Shown piece by piece: positions 25,013-34,315 of a DNA stretch of 64,000 bases. Positions within the stretch are counted from its first letter, which is position 1. Every line of letters starts with the position of its first letter. The notes beneath the pieces were generated by a model. It was not told where the DNA came from. It saw only the letters and a list, made by a program, of their open reading frames with translations, and did not search any database. The DNA lies in assembly GCF_002223055.1 (NCBI RefSeq), contig NZ_NKFL01000006.1, forward strand, positions 2,232,001-2,296,000, in the 5' to 3' direction. The translations under genes and the position numbers were made by a program. This DNA is from Burkholderia sp. HI2500 (GTDB lineage: Bacteria; Pseudomonadota; Gammaproteobacteria; Burkholderiales; Burkholderiaceae).

Positions 25013-25791
25013 ATGACCCTCGCCATCCCCTCATTCTCGTTCGCCGCGCTGCGCCGTCGTGCGCGCGGCCTCGTCGTGCCGGCCCTGCTGGTCGCCGCCT
25101 GGCAATCCGCGTCGTCCGGCGACGCGGCCCATCAATACGCGTTCGTGCCGTTGCAACAGGTGGGCGCCGCGCTCGTCGAACTCGCGCGCAGCGGCGAACT
25201 CGCCACCGATCTCGGCGCGAGCCTGCGCCGCACGACGCTCGGCCTCGCGGCCGGCGTCGCGGTCGGGCTCCTGTTCGGCGCGGCGATGGCGCGCTCGACG
25301 CTCGCGCGCAAGCTCGGCGAGCCGGCGTTCCAGGCGTTGCGCTACGTGCCGCTGCTCGGGCTGATTCCGCTGCTGAGCCTGTGGGCCGGCACCGGCGAAT
25401 TCGCGAAGGTGTTCATCATCGCGCTCGCCGCGTTCTACCCGATGACCACCGCCAGCTTCGACGGGCTGCGCCGCGTCGATCCGCGCTACGTCGAACTCGC
25501 GCAGTCGTATCGCCTGACGCGCATCGGCCTGTGGCGCGACGTGCTGATCCCGGGCGCGCTGCCCGACCTGTTCGCGGGCGTGTTGCAGGCCGTGCCGTTC
25601 GCATGGATCACCGCGACCAGCAGCGAGCTGCTGTTCAACGCGGGTGCGGGTGTCGGCAGCCTGATGCAGAACGCGCAGGCCGGCGCACGTGCCGACGTGT
25701 TGCTGGTCTGCGTGCTGGGCGTGACGGCGCTTGCCGTCGGCATGAGTGCGCTATGCGAGCGAATCGCGCAGCGTGCGCTGCGCTGGCGCGA

Positions 25792-25801
<10 letters not shown>
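25013..25801 (+). CDS. ABC transporter permease, SsuC/TauC type (second of two)
   Basis: 262 aa. Same family as the preceding permease: LRRTTLGLAAGVAVGLLFGAAMA in the first half and the EAA loop VDPRYVELAQSYRLTRIGLWRDVLIPGALP in the second. The two permeases could form a heterodimeric channel with an ATPase encoded elsewhere, such as a genomic SsuB or TauB. The 3' end overlaps the convergent regulator gene by ten bases, so there is no intergenic terminator here. Confidence 0.87.
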
Positions 25802-26916
<1,115 letters not shown>

Positions 26917-26954
26917 GGCACGACCGGCGTGTTGAACGGGGAAGGTTCGACGAT

Positions 26955-26971
26955 AGCAAGGCGCGCGCCGG
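26955..26971 (-). promoter_or_regulatory. Weak sigma-54-like match upstream of sfnR-like gene
   Basis: Minus strand CCGGCGCGCGCCTTGCT: GG and GC with the 10-base spacing and a good TTGCT -12 element, but a poor -24 half. In GC-rich sequence such a match may be chance. If real, it would mean the activator controls itself. Confidence 0.25.
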
Positions 26972-27036
26972 CCACGAACCAATTCATCGAGCTATCGGTA
27001 TGACGGCGGCCGGATTGCGCCGGCCGCGGCACGAGG

Positions 27037-27717
27037 TCACGCGAGACCGGTCATCTTCCATTGCTGCTCGAGCGCGCCCGGCCCGAATTCGAGCGAGCCG
27101 CCGAGCGGTTCCGCGAGCGCCTGGAAATACGCGGCTTCCTCGAGGATCAGGATGTACTTCGACACGTCGAGGATCGATTTGCCCCAGAACGTCGCACCGC
27201 CGTTCGCCTCGATGATCGCCGGCACCTCGGGGTCGCGGCGGATCGTGTCCACGATGAAGCGAGGCTCGCCGGGACGGCGATCGACGTACACCGGAATCTC
27301 GCGGGCGCGTGTGTAGCGCGCGGCCGGCGCATAGCGGATCGGCAGCGGGCGATGCGCGCTCGCCCAGGCGCCGAGGTACGGGCCATGCACGTGGATCACG
27401 ACGCCGACTTCCGGCGCCTCGCGGAACACGTCCGCATAGCGCGGCCCGTTGCCGCCCGCGCGCGCGTCGCCGTGCAGCACGTTGCCGTCGAACGTCACGA
27501 CGACGGGCTGGATCTCCTGCGACGCGGCCCACGGGCTCGGCGCCGATAGCGCGACGATGAGTTCCGTGCCCGGCACGCGCTGGAACGCCTGGAACGTGTT
27601 GGTCGCGGACAGCGTGCGCGTGTCCTTCAGCACGCGCTCGGCCTGCGTGAATTCGCGCGTGGCGCGCTCGACGAATGCCACGAGTTCGCCGCTGTCGATG
27701 GTTGAGGTGACAGACAT
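27037..27717 (-). CDS. Class II aldolase/adducin-family protein
   Basis: 226 aa from ATG 27717. The metal-binding histidine motif HVHG appears in VVIHVHGPYLGAWASAH, the expected spot for the zinc or manganese site of L-fuculose-phosphate aldolase-type enzymes, with RYAPAARYTRAREIPVY and IIEANGGATFWGKS following. These enzymes perform retro-aldol cleavage or dehydration on small hydroxy-carbonyl compounds. Its sigma-54 promoter and the regulon repeat upstream tie it to the sulfur island, so it may process the carbon skeleton left after desulfuration. The substrate is unknown. Confidence 0.8.
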   Translation of the reverse strand: MSVTSTIDSGELVAFVERATREFTQAERVLKDTRTLSATNTFQAFQRVPGTELIVALSAPSPWAASQEIQPVVVTFDGNVLHGDARAGGNGPRYADVFREAPEVGVVIHVHGPYLGAWASAHRPLPIRYAPAARYTRAREIPVYVDRRPGEPRFIVDTIRRDPEVPAIIEANGGATFWGKSILDVSKYILILEEAAYFQALAEPLGGSLEFGPGALEQQWKMTGLA

Positions 27718-27796
27718 GAGGACGGTTTCCTTGATCGGATGGACGGATGGGCTCACATCGCGATGTCGTGACACCGCGACGCACGGCCACCGGATC

Positions 27797-27813
27797 AGCA
27801 GCAATCGTGCCAG
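27797..27813 (-). promoter_or_regulatory. Sigma-54 (-24/-12) promoter match for the aldolase gene
   Basis: Minus strand CTGGCACGATTGCTGCT: a perfect TGGCACG -24 element and a CTGCT -12 element, GG and GC ten bases apart. The -12 lies about 81 bases before the aldolase start codon and about 109 bases from the centre of the repeat at 27899-27916. Confidence 0.65.
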
Positions 27814-27898
27814 CCGGGCAGGCATGCGTCGAAGGCCCGTGGCGCGGTGCGTGTGCGCCTTTTGCACGACGCGCACCGTGCGATCCCTGCATGCACCT

Positions 27899-27916
27899 CT
27901 GTTGCGGGAGCAACAG
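27899..27916. promoter_or_regulatory. Regulon inverted repeat CTGTTGC-N4-GCAACAG, third copy
   Basis: CTGTTGC-GGGA-GCAACAG, a perfect 7+7 repeat identical in both arms to the one at 21774-21791. It is centred between divergent sigma-54 promoters, 109 bases from the leftward and 131 bases from the rightward -12 element. Confidence 0.65.
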
Positions 27917-28023
27917 CCTGCCGGCCCGGATTGCTGCGCGACACGCAGCCGCCGAGAGCGTGCGCGGCTCGCCGTACGGCGCAGCGGCCCGTCGTGTCTC
28001 GCGCCACGCGCCGAACGGCTGCG

Positions 28024-28040
28024 CTGGTTCGAAACTTGCG
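28024..28040 (+). promoter_or_regulatory. Sigma-54 (-24/-12) promoter match for the secreted hydrolase gene
   Basis: CTGGTTCGAAACTTGCG: GG and GC ten bases apart with the same AAC-TTGC core as the promoter at 21865. It lies 68 bases before the start codon at 28108. Confidence 0.55.
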
Positions 28041-28107
28041 TCGTGGTCGGCCCGCGCCGCGCGCTGTCCGGCGCGCCCGATCCGACTTCACCGACACCCA
28101 TCCGACC

Positions 28108-29391
28108 ATGACGCTCCTCCCCCTGCGCGGCCACGCCGCACGCACGCTGCTGGCTTCGGCGCTCGCCGTCTCGTCTCTCCTGTCGCACGCGGCTTCCCCC
28201 AGCCGCGTGCCTGCGCCCGATCCGTTGCAAGGCGACGGCCGCGTGTCCGCGTTCTACACGTGGGACCGCGACATTCCGGCGACGCCCGGCGTGCTGTTGC
28301 GCACCGAGCCGCTGCCGGCGACGCTCGGGCTCGCGAACGCCGGCCGCCAGTTGCGCATCCTGTATGCATCGACCGACGGCGTCGGCGGCCGCACGCCGAT
28401 CGCCGTGTCGGGCGCGCTGTTCGTGCCGCGCGGCACGCCGCCGGCCGGCGGCTGGCCGATCGTCGCGTGGGCGCACGGCACGTTCGGGATGGCCGACATC
28501 TGCGCGCCGTCGTGGTTCGGCCGCTCGTATCGCGACGTGCGCTACCTGAACGCGTGGCTTCAGCAAGGGTTCGCGGTCGTCGCGACCGACTACCAGGGGC
28601 TCGGCACGCCCGGCCCGAATCCGCAGCTCAACAACCGCTCGAACAGCTACACGCTGCTCGACAGCGTGCGCGCGGTGCTCGGCGGCGTGCCGGGCCTCGC
28701 GAACGAGGTCGTGCTCGTCGGCCAGTCGCAAGGCGGCTCGGCCGTGTTCGCGGCGGCTGGCTACGCACCGGCCTATGCGCCCGAACTCGCGATCCGTGCG
28801 ACCGTGGCCACCGGCACGATCTACAACGCGTCGCCCGCCACGCTCGCGTCGCTACCGAAGTTCGAGAGCGCGTACCGGCGCGATCCCGAGCGCGTCGATC
28901 CGACGCTCGCGTACCAGTTCTATTCGGTGCTCTCCGCGCAGCAGATCGACCCGTCGCTGCGCGCGGACGAGGTGCTGACCGACCAGGCATTGCCGATCCT
29001 CGAACAGTCGCGCATCAGTTGCCTTGCATCGCTCGAGGACGACGCGGCGCTCGCGCACCTCACGCACGCGAACACCGTGAAGCCCGGCGGCGATGCACGG
29101 CTGAAGGCCTGGTGGGACGAATACCTGACGTACCCGACGCTGAAGATCGCCACGCCCGTCTTCATCGGCGCGGGCGCGGACGACGGGCTCGCACCGCTCG
29201 AACTCGCGCTTGCAAAGGATGCGTGCGCGGCCGGCACGACGGTCGAGGCGCACCTGTATGCGGGCCGCGAACACAACGGCACCGTCAACGCGTCGCTCGC
29301 GGATTCGATTCCGTTCGTGAAGCGCGTGCTCGCCGGCGAGACGATCCGCCCGGTCTGCACGCCCGCCGCCCAGCCAGCCGTTTCGCAATAG
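28108..29391 (+). CDS. Exported alpha/beta hydrolase of the secretory lipase (LIP) type
   Basis: 427 aa with a signal peptide (ASALAVSSLLSHAAS). Alpha/beta-hydrolase signatures: AWAHGTFGMADICAP forms the oxyanion region, GQSQGG at residues 195-200 is the nucleophile elbow with Ser197, VFIGAGADDGLAP holds the acid Asp, and GREHNGT near residue 400 the likely His. Homologues hydrolyse esters in the periplasm or outside the cell. Divergent from the aldolase and controlled by matching sigma-54 elements, it may release the organosulfur substrate from an ester precursor; this is inference from position. Confidence 0.8.
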   Translation: MTLLPLRGHAARTLLASALAVSSLLSHAASPSRVPAPDPLQGDGRVSAFYTWDRDIPATPGVLLRTEPLPATLGLANAGRQLRILYASTDGVGGRTPIAVSGALFVPRGTPPAGGWPIVAWAHGTFGMADICAPSWFGRSYRDVRYLNAWLQQGFAVVATDYQGLGTPGPNPQLNNRSNSYTLLDSVRAVLGGVPGLANEVVLVGQSQGGSAVFAAAGYAPAYAPELAIRATVATGTIYNASPATLASLPKFESAYRRDPERVDPTLAYQFYSVLSAQQIDPSLRADEVLTDQALPILEQSRISCLASLEDDAALAHLTHANTVKPGGDARLKAWWDEYLTYPTLKIATPVFIGAGADDGLAPLELALAKDACAAGTTVEAHLYAGREHNGTVNASLADSIPFVKRVLAGETIRPVCTPAAQPAVSQ

Positions 29392-29443
29392 CGGAGGCAA
29401 CGCGCTTTTGCACGACGGCGCGAATGCATTTCGGAATCCGTTA

Positions 29444-29473
29444 TTGGATTGCGCCGCCGCGCATTTTTATACT
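29444..29473 (+). promoter_or_regulatory. Likely housekeeping promoter of groES-groEL
   Basis: TTGGAT (29444-29449), 18-base spacer, TATACT (29468-29473), directly followed by the CIRCE repeat, so repressor binding would block the start region. Confidence 0.55.
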
Positions 29474-29475
29474 CG

Positions 29476-29502
29476 TCAGCACTCTCTGTTAAAGAGTGCC
29501 AG
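29476..29502. promoter_or_regulatory. CIRCE operator (HrcA site)
   Basis: TCAGCACTC-N9-GAGTGCCAG, with the exact 9-base spacing and core GCACTC / GAGTGC of the CIRCE element (TTAGCACTC-N9-GAGTGCTAA). It lies 33 bases before groES, so this groESL copy should be repressed by HrcA and induced by heat shock. Confidence 0.9.
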
Positions 29503-29534
29503 CCCAATTCAACAGATCAGCACAGGACGAACCA

Positions 29535-29825
29535 ATGAGCCTACGCCCCTTGCACGACCGCGTGATCGTGAAGCGACTCGACCAGGAAACCACCACCGCA
29601 TCGGGCATCGTGATCCCCGACAGCGCGGCGGAAAAGCCCGACCAGGGTGAAGTGATCGCCGTCGGCCCCGGCCGCAAGGATACGGACGGCCAGCGCATCG
29701 TGCCCGACCTGCAGGTCGGCGAGCGCGTGCTGTTCGGCAAGTACGCGGGCCAGGCCGTCAAGGTGGACGGCAACGAGTTTCTCGTGCTGCGCGAAGAAGA
29801 CATCGTCGCGGTCGTCAATCAATAA
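29535..29825 (+). CDS. groES: Co-chaperonin GroES
   Basis: 96 aa, full length. Begins [18 protein letters not shown] and contains the mobile loop [21 protein letters not shown] and the roof region [17 protein letters not shown]. Forms the heptameric lid of GroEL. Twelve bases separate it from groEL. The presence of CIRCE upstream and the divergent GroEL tail suggest an accessory copy of the chaperonin. Confidence 0.97.
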   Translation: MSLRPLHDRVIVKRLDQETTTASGIVIPDSAAEKPDQGEVIAVGPGRKDTDGQRIVPDLQVGERVLFGKYAGQAVKVDGNEFLVLREEDIVAVVNQ

Positions 29826-31478
<1,653 letters not shown>

Positions 31479-31533
31479 TGACCCGACGCGTATGCCGGTT
31501 CGCCGGCATGCGCGCCGTCCTGAAGCAACCGGA

Positions 31534-31567
31534 AACGCGTGGCGACGATAGTCGTCACGCGTTTTTT
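31534..31567 (+). terminator. Rho-independent terminator of groES-groEL
   Basis: A 13-bp stem with one wobble (AACGCGTGGCGAC / GTCGTCACGCGTT), GATA loop and T6 tail. A further small hairpin, ATGCCGG-TTCG-CCGGCAT, lies just upstream at 31492-31509. Confidence 0.88.
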
Positions 31568-32010
31568 GCTTGGTGCGCCGGACCGCACGGACTACACAAC
31601 CTTTACGACCTTTTTACTTGCGCCCGCGTATGCGTTCACTAGAATGTGTTCGCAATCCATCTATTACCGAGTACGCCCATGCGCATCCGAAGTCCTCGCC
31701 CTCCGAGTTGCTTTTCTGCCTGACCGGCAGGACGCCTGCGTCTCTCTGTTCCCGAGCCACCGTCCTGCCGGCAGGCGGACGGTGCGCGCCGTAGTCCTTA
31801 CCTTGCACGCTTGAACACGACGTCGATGCGCCAGCCGCGCATCGCGCGATGCGAGCGTGTTCGCGCGGAAATTCCCGCCTCACGATGCGCCATCGATCCG
31901 CCGCCCCGGCAACGATCGATTGGCATGCCTGCGTCAGAAATGTCGATCCGATCGCGTTGCTTTGCATACCTGATTTAACCAACGGAAGTTTCCGATACCG
32001 GAGCCCGATC
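31568..32010. promoter_or_regulatory. Gene-free leader region with promoter-like and hairpin sequences
   Basis: No gene is convincing here. TTGCGC (31618-31623), 16 bases, TAGAAT (31640-31645) is a plausible promoter. Further on are GCAGG-ACG-CCTGC and a longer imperfect hairpin near 31770-31793 (CCGTCCTGCC / GGCAGGCGGACGG), and CGGAAGTTTCCG just before the next gene. This would give the 32011 gene a structured leader of about 350 bases, or it may encode a small RNA; neither is established. Confidence 0.3.
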
Positions 32011-32382
32011 ATGTTCGAGATCGACAAGCAGTACACCCGCGAATTCATCCACACCGCCTGCGGCGGCAGCAAACAGGCATTCCTGCCGACGAAGAACGGC
32101 AAGGTCGTGGCCGCCTGCCTGCGCACGGACCTCAACCCGCACGCGCCCGACGTGATCCTCTGCGACGGCAGCGCGTCCGCGCGGGCGGCCGGCAGGACGC
32201 TCGCCGCGCAACGCGATGCGATTCCGGTGTTCATCCGCATGGCCACCGATGCGTACCGCTTCGTCGGCCAGTACGTCGTCAGCGAATCGCTCACCGCACC
32301 GCTCGACTGCGCGCCTTACGTACGCAACAGCAGCTTCACGTCCGGGCAGATCTCGCGCGTGCTCAAGCTCAAGCGTTGTTGA
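32011..32382 (+). CDS. Uncharacterised 123-aa protein
   Basis: Starts MFEIDKQYTREFIHTACGG. It is compact, soluble and without signal or membrane segments. Notable stretches are KQAFLPTKNGKVVAACLRTDLNPHAPDVILCDG and IPVFIRMATDAYRFVGQYVVSE, a pattern (basic N-terminal segment, conserved Tyr-Arg-Phe-Val-Gly) seen in several uncharacterised Burkholderia proteins and vaguely like PUA/SRA-type modification-reading folds; that resemblance is weak. An in-frame extension up to 31849 is unlikely because homology-like order starts at the ATG chosen. Function unknown. Confidence 0.6.
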   Translation: MFEIDKQYTREFIHTACGGSKQAFLPTKNGKVVAACLRTDLNPHAPDVILCDGSASARAAGRTLAAQRDAIPVFIRMATDAYRFVGQYVVSESLTAPLDCAPYVRNSSFTSGQISRVLKLKRC

Positions 32383-32440
32383 CAGGCATGCCGGGCGCGT
32401 CGCGCGCCCCATTCCGGCCATCTTTCATACAGGAGCCATC

Positions 32441-32659
32441 ATGCTTGGCCTGACGTTCTGGAAACACGTGATCGGTACGCGGACCGATGCAATCCGCGAT
32501 GACAGGGCGGCTGCACACGACCGGCACCGACGGGTGTCGAGAACGCTCGTGCTGACCAGCGCCGCGGTGGCGTTCGCGGCGATCGCGTTCGGCGCGCCGG
32601 TGGTCGGCATTTCGGTGTTTCTGCTGACAACGCTGCCGTTCGTGCTGTCGGGTACCTGA
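32441..32659 (+). CDS. Small membrane protein, 72 aa
   Basis: AGGAG lies five bases before ATG 32441, giving MLGLTFWKHVIGTRTD, a charged middle segment and a hydrophobic C-terminal half (TLVLTSAAVAFAAIAFGAPVVGISVFLLTTLPFVL) that could form two short helices or one hairpin. No family recognised. It lies 58 bases after the 123-aa gene and may be co-transcribed. Confidence 0.5.
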   Translation: MLGLTFWKHVIGTRTDAIRDDRAAAHDRHRRVSRTLVLTSAAVAFAAIAFGAPVVGISVFLLTTLPFVLSGT

Positions 32660-32791
32660 AGCGCTACGCTTCGGGCCCGGTTCCACCGGCAATCGATACA
32701 CAATTTTAATGCCGGGCCCGCTCGTATCTAACACCGTCTTTACGCGGTTTTGTCTAGGATTTCCCTGTCATCCCGACACGGAGAGATCCGC

Positions 32792-33313
32792 ATGCAAACG
32801 CAGCAGGCCGCCGCCGGCGGCCAACCCGACCTTCCCTACCGACGCGGCGGCACACCGTTCGCGACCCGGCTGGCCGACGCCTGCCCGCCGGACCACATCC
32901 TGCTCGACGTACCGGTCGAAAGCGCGATCCAGTTGTTCGACCTCGTCGCGCGCTATGTCGAGCGCAGCAGCGGCGTATCCGCGGAACGGATCAGGACCGA
33001 ACTGACGAAGCGCGAGCAACTCGGCTCGACCGGCCTCGGCCAGGGCGTCGCGATTCCGCATGCGCGTGTCGCCGGCCTCCGCTCGGCCGTCGCGATGTTC
33101 GCTCGCGCGCAGTATCCGTTCAGCTTCAACGCACCGGACCGCAAGCCCGTGCGCGAATTCATCGTGCTGGTCCTGCCGCAGGAAGACAACCGCGCGCACC
33201 TCGAACTGCTGGCCGACGCGGCGCGGTGTTTCAGCGAACGCCCGTTCCGGCAGGCATCGCGCGATGCGCTAACGCCGGACGAGATTCACCAGCTGATGCA
33301 ACGCACGCCCTGA
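32792..33313 (+). CDS. PTS EIIA-Ntr-type phosphocarrier domain protein
   Basis: 173 aa. Full PTS EIIA type-2 domain: SAIQLFDLVARYVERSSGVS, LTKREQLGSTGLGQGVAIPHARV with the phosphorylated His at residue 90, and FIVLVLPQEDNRAHLELLADAARCFSE. It resembles PtsN, the terminal regulator of the nitrogen phosphotransferase chain, which affects potassium and nitrogen responses. It is not near rpoN here and thus is probably an additional paralogue. GGAGAGA precedes the ATG. It is followed after 48 bases by an amino-acid-kinase-like gene. Confidence 0.85.
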   Translation: MQTQQAAAGGQPDLPYRRGGTPFATRLADACPPDHILLDVPVESAIQLFDLVARYVERSSGVSAERIRTELTKREQLGSTGLGQGVAIPHARVAGLRSAVAMFARAQYPFSFNAPDRKPVREFIVLVLPQEDNRAHLELLADAARCFSERPFRQASRDALTPDEIHQLMQRTP

Positions 33314-33361
33314 TGCCGCACCCTGCGGCGGCAGGCATTCCCTTCATCCATTCGGACTCCC

Positions 33362-34255
33362 ATGTTCCCAGACCCTGAAAGTCCCACCCCGACGTCCCGC
33401 CGCGTAGCCGGCCTGGCGCGTTCGCTGCCGTTCATGCAGGCCCTGCACGGGCAGACCGTCGTCATCGTCGATGGCGGCGCCGCGAGCGATGCGCGCGCCC
33501 GCCAGGCCTTCGCGCAGGATGTCGCGCTGCTCGCGCTCACCGGCGTTCGCCCGATCGTCGTGCAAGGCGTGCCGGCCGCGGCCGGCACGCAATCGATCCA
33601 CGCCGTCCACGCGGCGATGGCGGGCGTCAATCATGAACTGGTGCGCCTGATCGGCAGTCACGGCGCCAAGTCGATCGGCATCGACGGGCACGACGGCGGC
33701 CTGCTCGTGGCGAGCGCGGATTCCGACCGCGTCGGCACAAGCGCGGTCGCACGGTTCGACGGCACCGCGTTGAACGCATTTCTCGAGAATGGGCTGGTGC
33801 CCGTCGTGATGCCGGTCGCCCCGGACGACGCAGGCCACGATCACCTGCTGCGCGCGGAGCGGCTCGGCAGCCTCTTCGCGCAGCGAACGGGCGCCGTCAC
33901 GCTGGTGATGATGGTCGACGGCACGCTGCTGCGCGAACTTGGCGAACTCGCGGGGCTGTACGGCATCACGGAACTCGAGCACTGGCTCGCCGAGCACCCG
34001 GCCGCCGCGGCGGCGCCTTGCGTGCGGGACGCGCTCGATGCGCTTGCGCACGGCGTGCAGAACGTCCATCTCGCCGACATCGGGCAACCCGAATCGCTGA
34101 TCGACGAACTGCTGACGGAAGAGGGATCGGGGGTCGTGTTCTGCCGTCGCGGCAACACCGACCTGCTGTCGGAAACCCGCCGCTATTTCGCGGATTCGGC
34201 GAGCGTGCTGCGCGACGGCTTCAGCGTCGAGCAGAAGCAGGTCGTGCGGTTCTGA
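33362..34255 (+). CDS. Acetylglutamate-kinase-like (amino-acid kinase fold) protein, catalytic motifs degenerate
   Basis: 297 aa, similar in layout to ArgB: FMQALHGQTVVIVDGG, AFAQDVALLALTGVRPIVVQG, and a C-terminal GVQNVHLADIGQPESLIDELLTEEGSGVVF that matches the ArgB end (LFTDEGVGTMI type). Two active-site motifs are altered: the phosphate-binding Lys of VIKYGG is Val-Asp (VIVDGG), and the HGGGP loop is QGVPAAAG. It therefore probably does not phosphorylate acetylglutamate. A regulatory or ligand-binding role is possible. It may be co-transcribed with the EIIA gene upstream. Confidence 0.7.
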   Translation: MFPDPESPTPTSRRVAGLARSLPFMQALHGQTVVIVDGGAASDARARQAFAQDVALLALTGVRPIVVQGVPAAAGTQSIHAVHAAMAGVNHELVRLIGSHGAKSIGIDGHDGGLLVASADSDRVGTSAVARFDGTALNAFLENGLVPVVMPVAPDDAGHDHLLRAERLGSLFAQRTGAVTLVMMVDGTLLRELGELAGLYGITELEHWLAEHPAAAAAPCVRDALDALAHGVQNVHLADIGQPESLIDELLTEEGSGVVFCRRGNTDLLSETRRYFADSASVLRDGFSVEQKQVVRF

Positions 34256-34270
34256 CTTTCTGGTAGCGAT

Positions 34271-34308
34271 AAAACGCTTGCGGCGACCCGCCCGGGCCGC
34301 CGCAAGCG
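34271..34308 (-). terminator. Terminator of the encapsulin operon
   Basis: An 11-bp perfect stem CGCTTGCGGCG / CGCCGCAAGCG with a 12-base loop, followed on the minus strand by TTTTA. It lies between the convergent cargo gene and the kinase-like gene and may work in both directions. Confidence 0.65.
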
Positions 34309-34315
34309 AATGGCG

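Noticed and set aside
28108..29391. Extension of the secreted hydrolase gene to an upstream in-frame start near 27847
   Set aside because: It would cross the regulon repeat and the sigma-54 promoter and would bury the clear signal peptide that begins at 28108.
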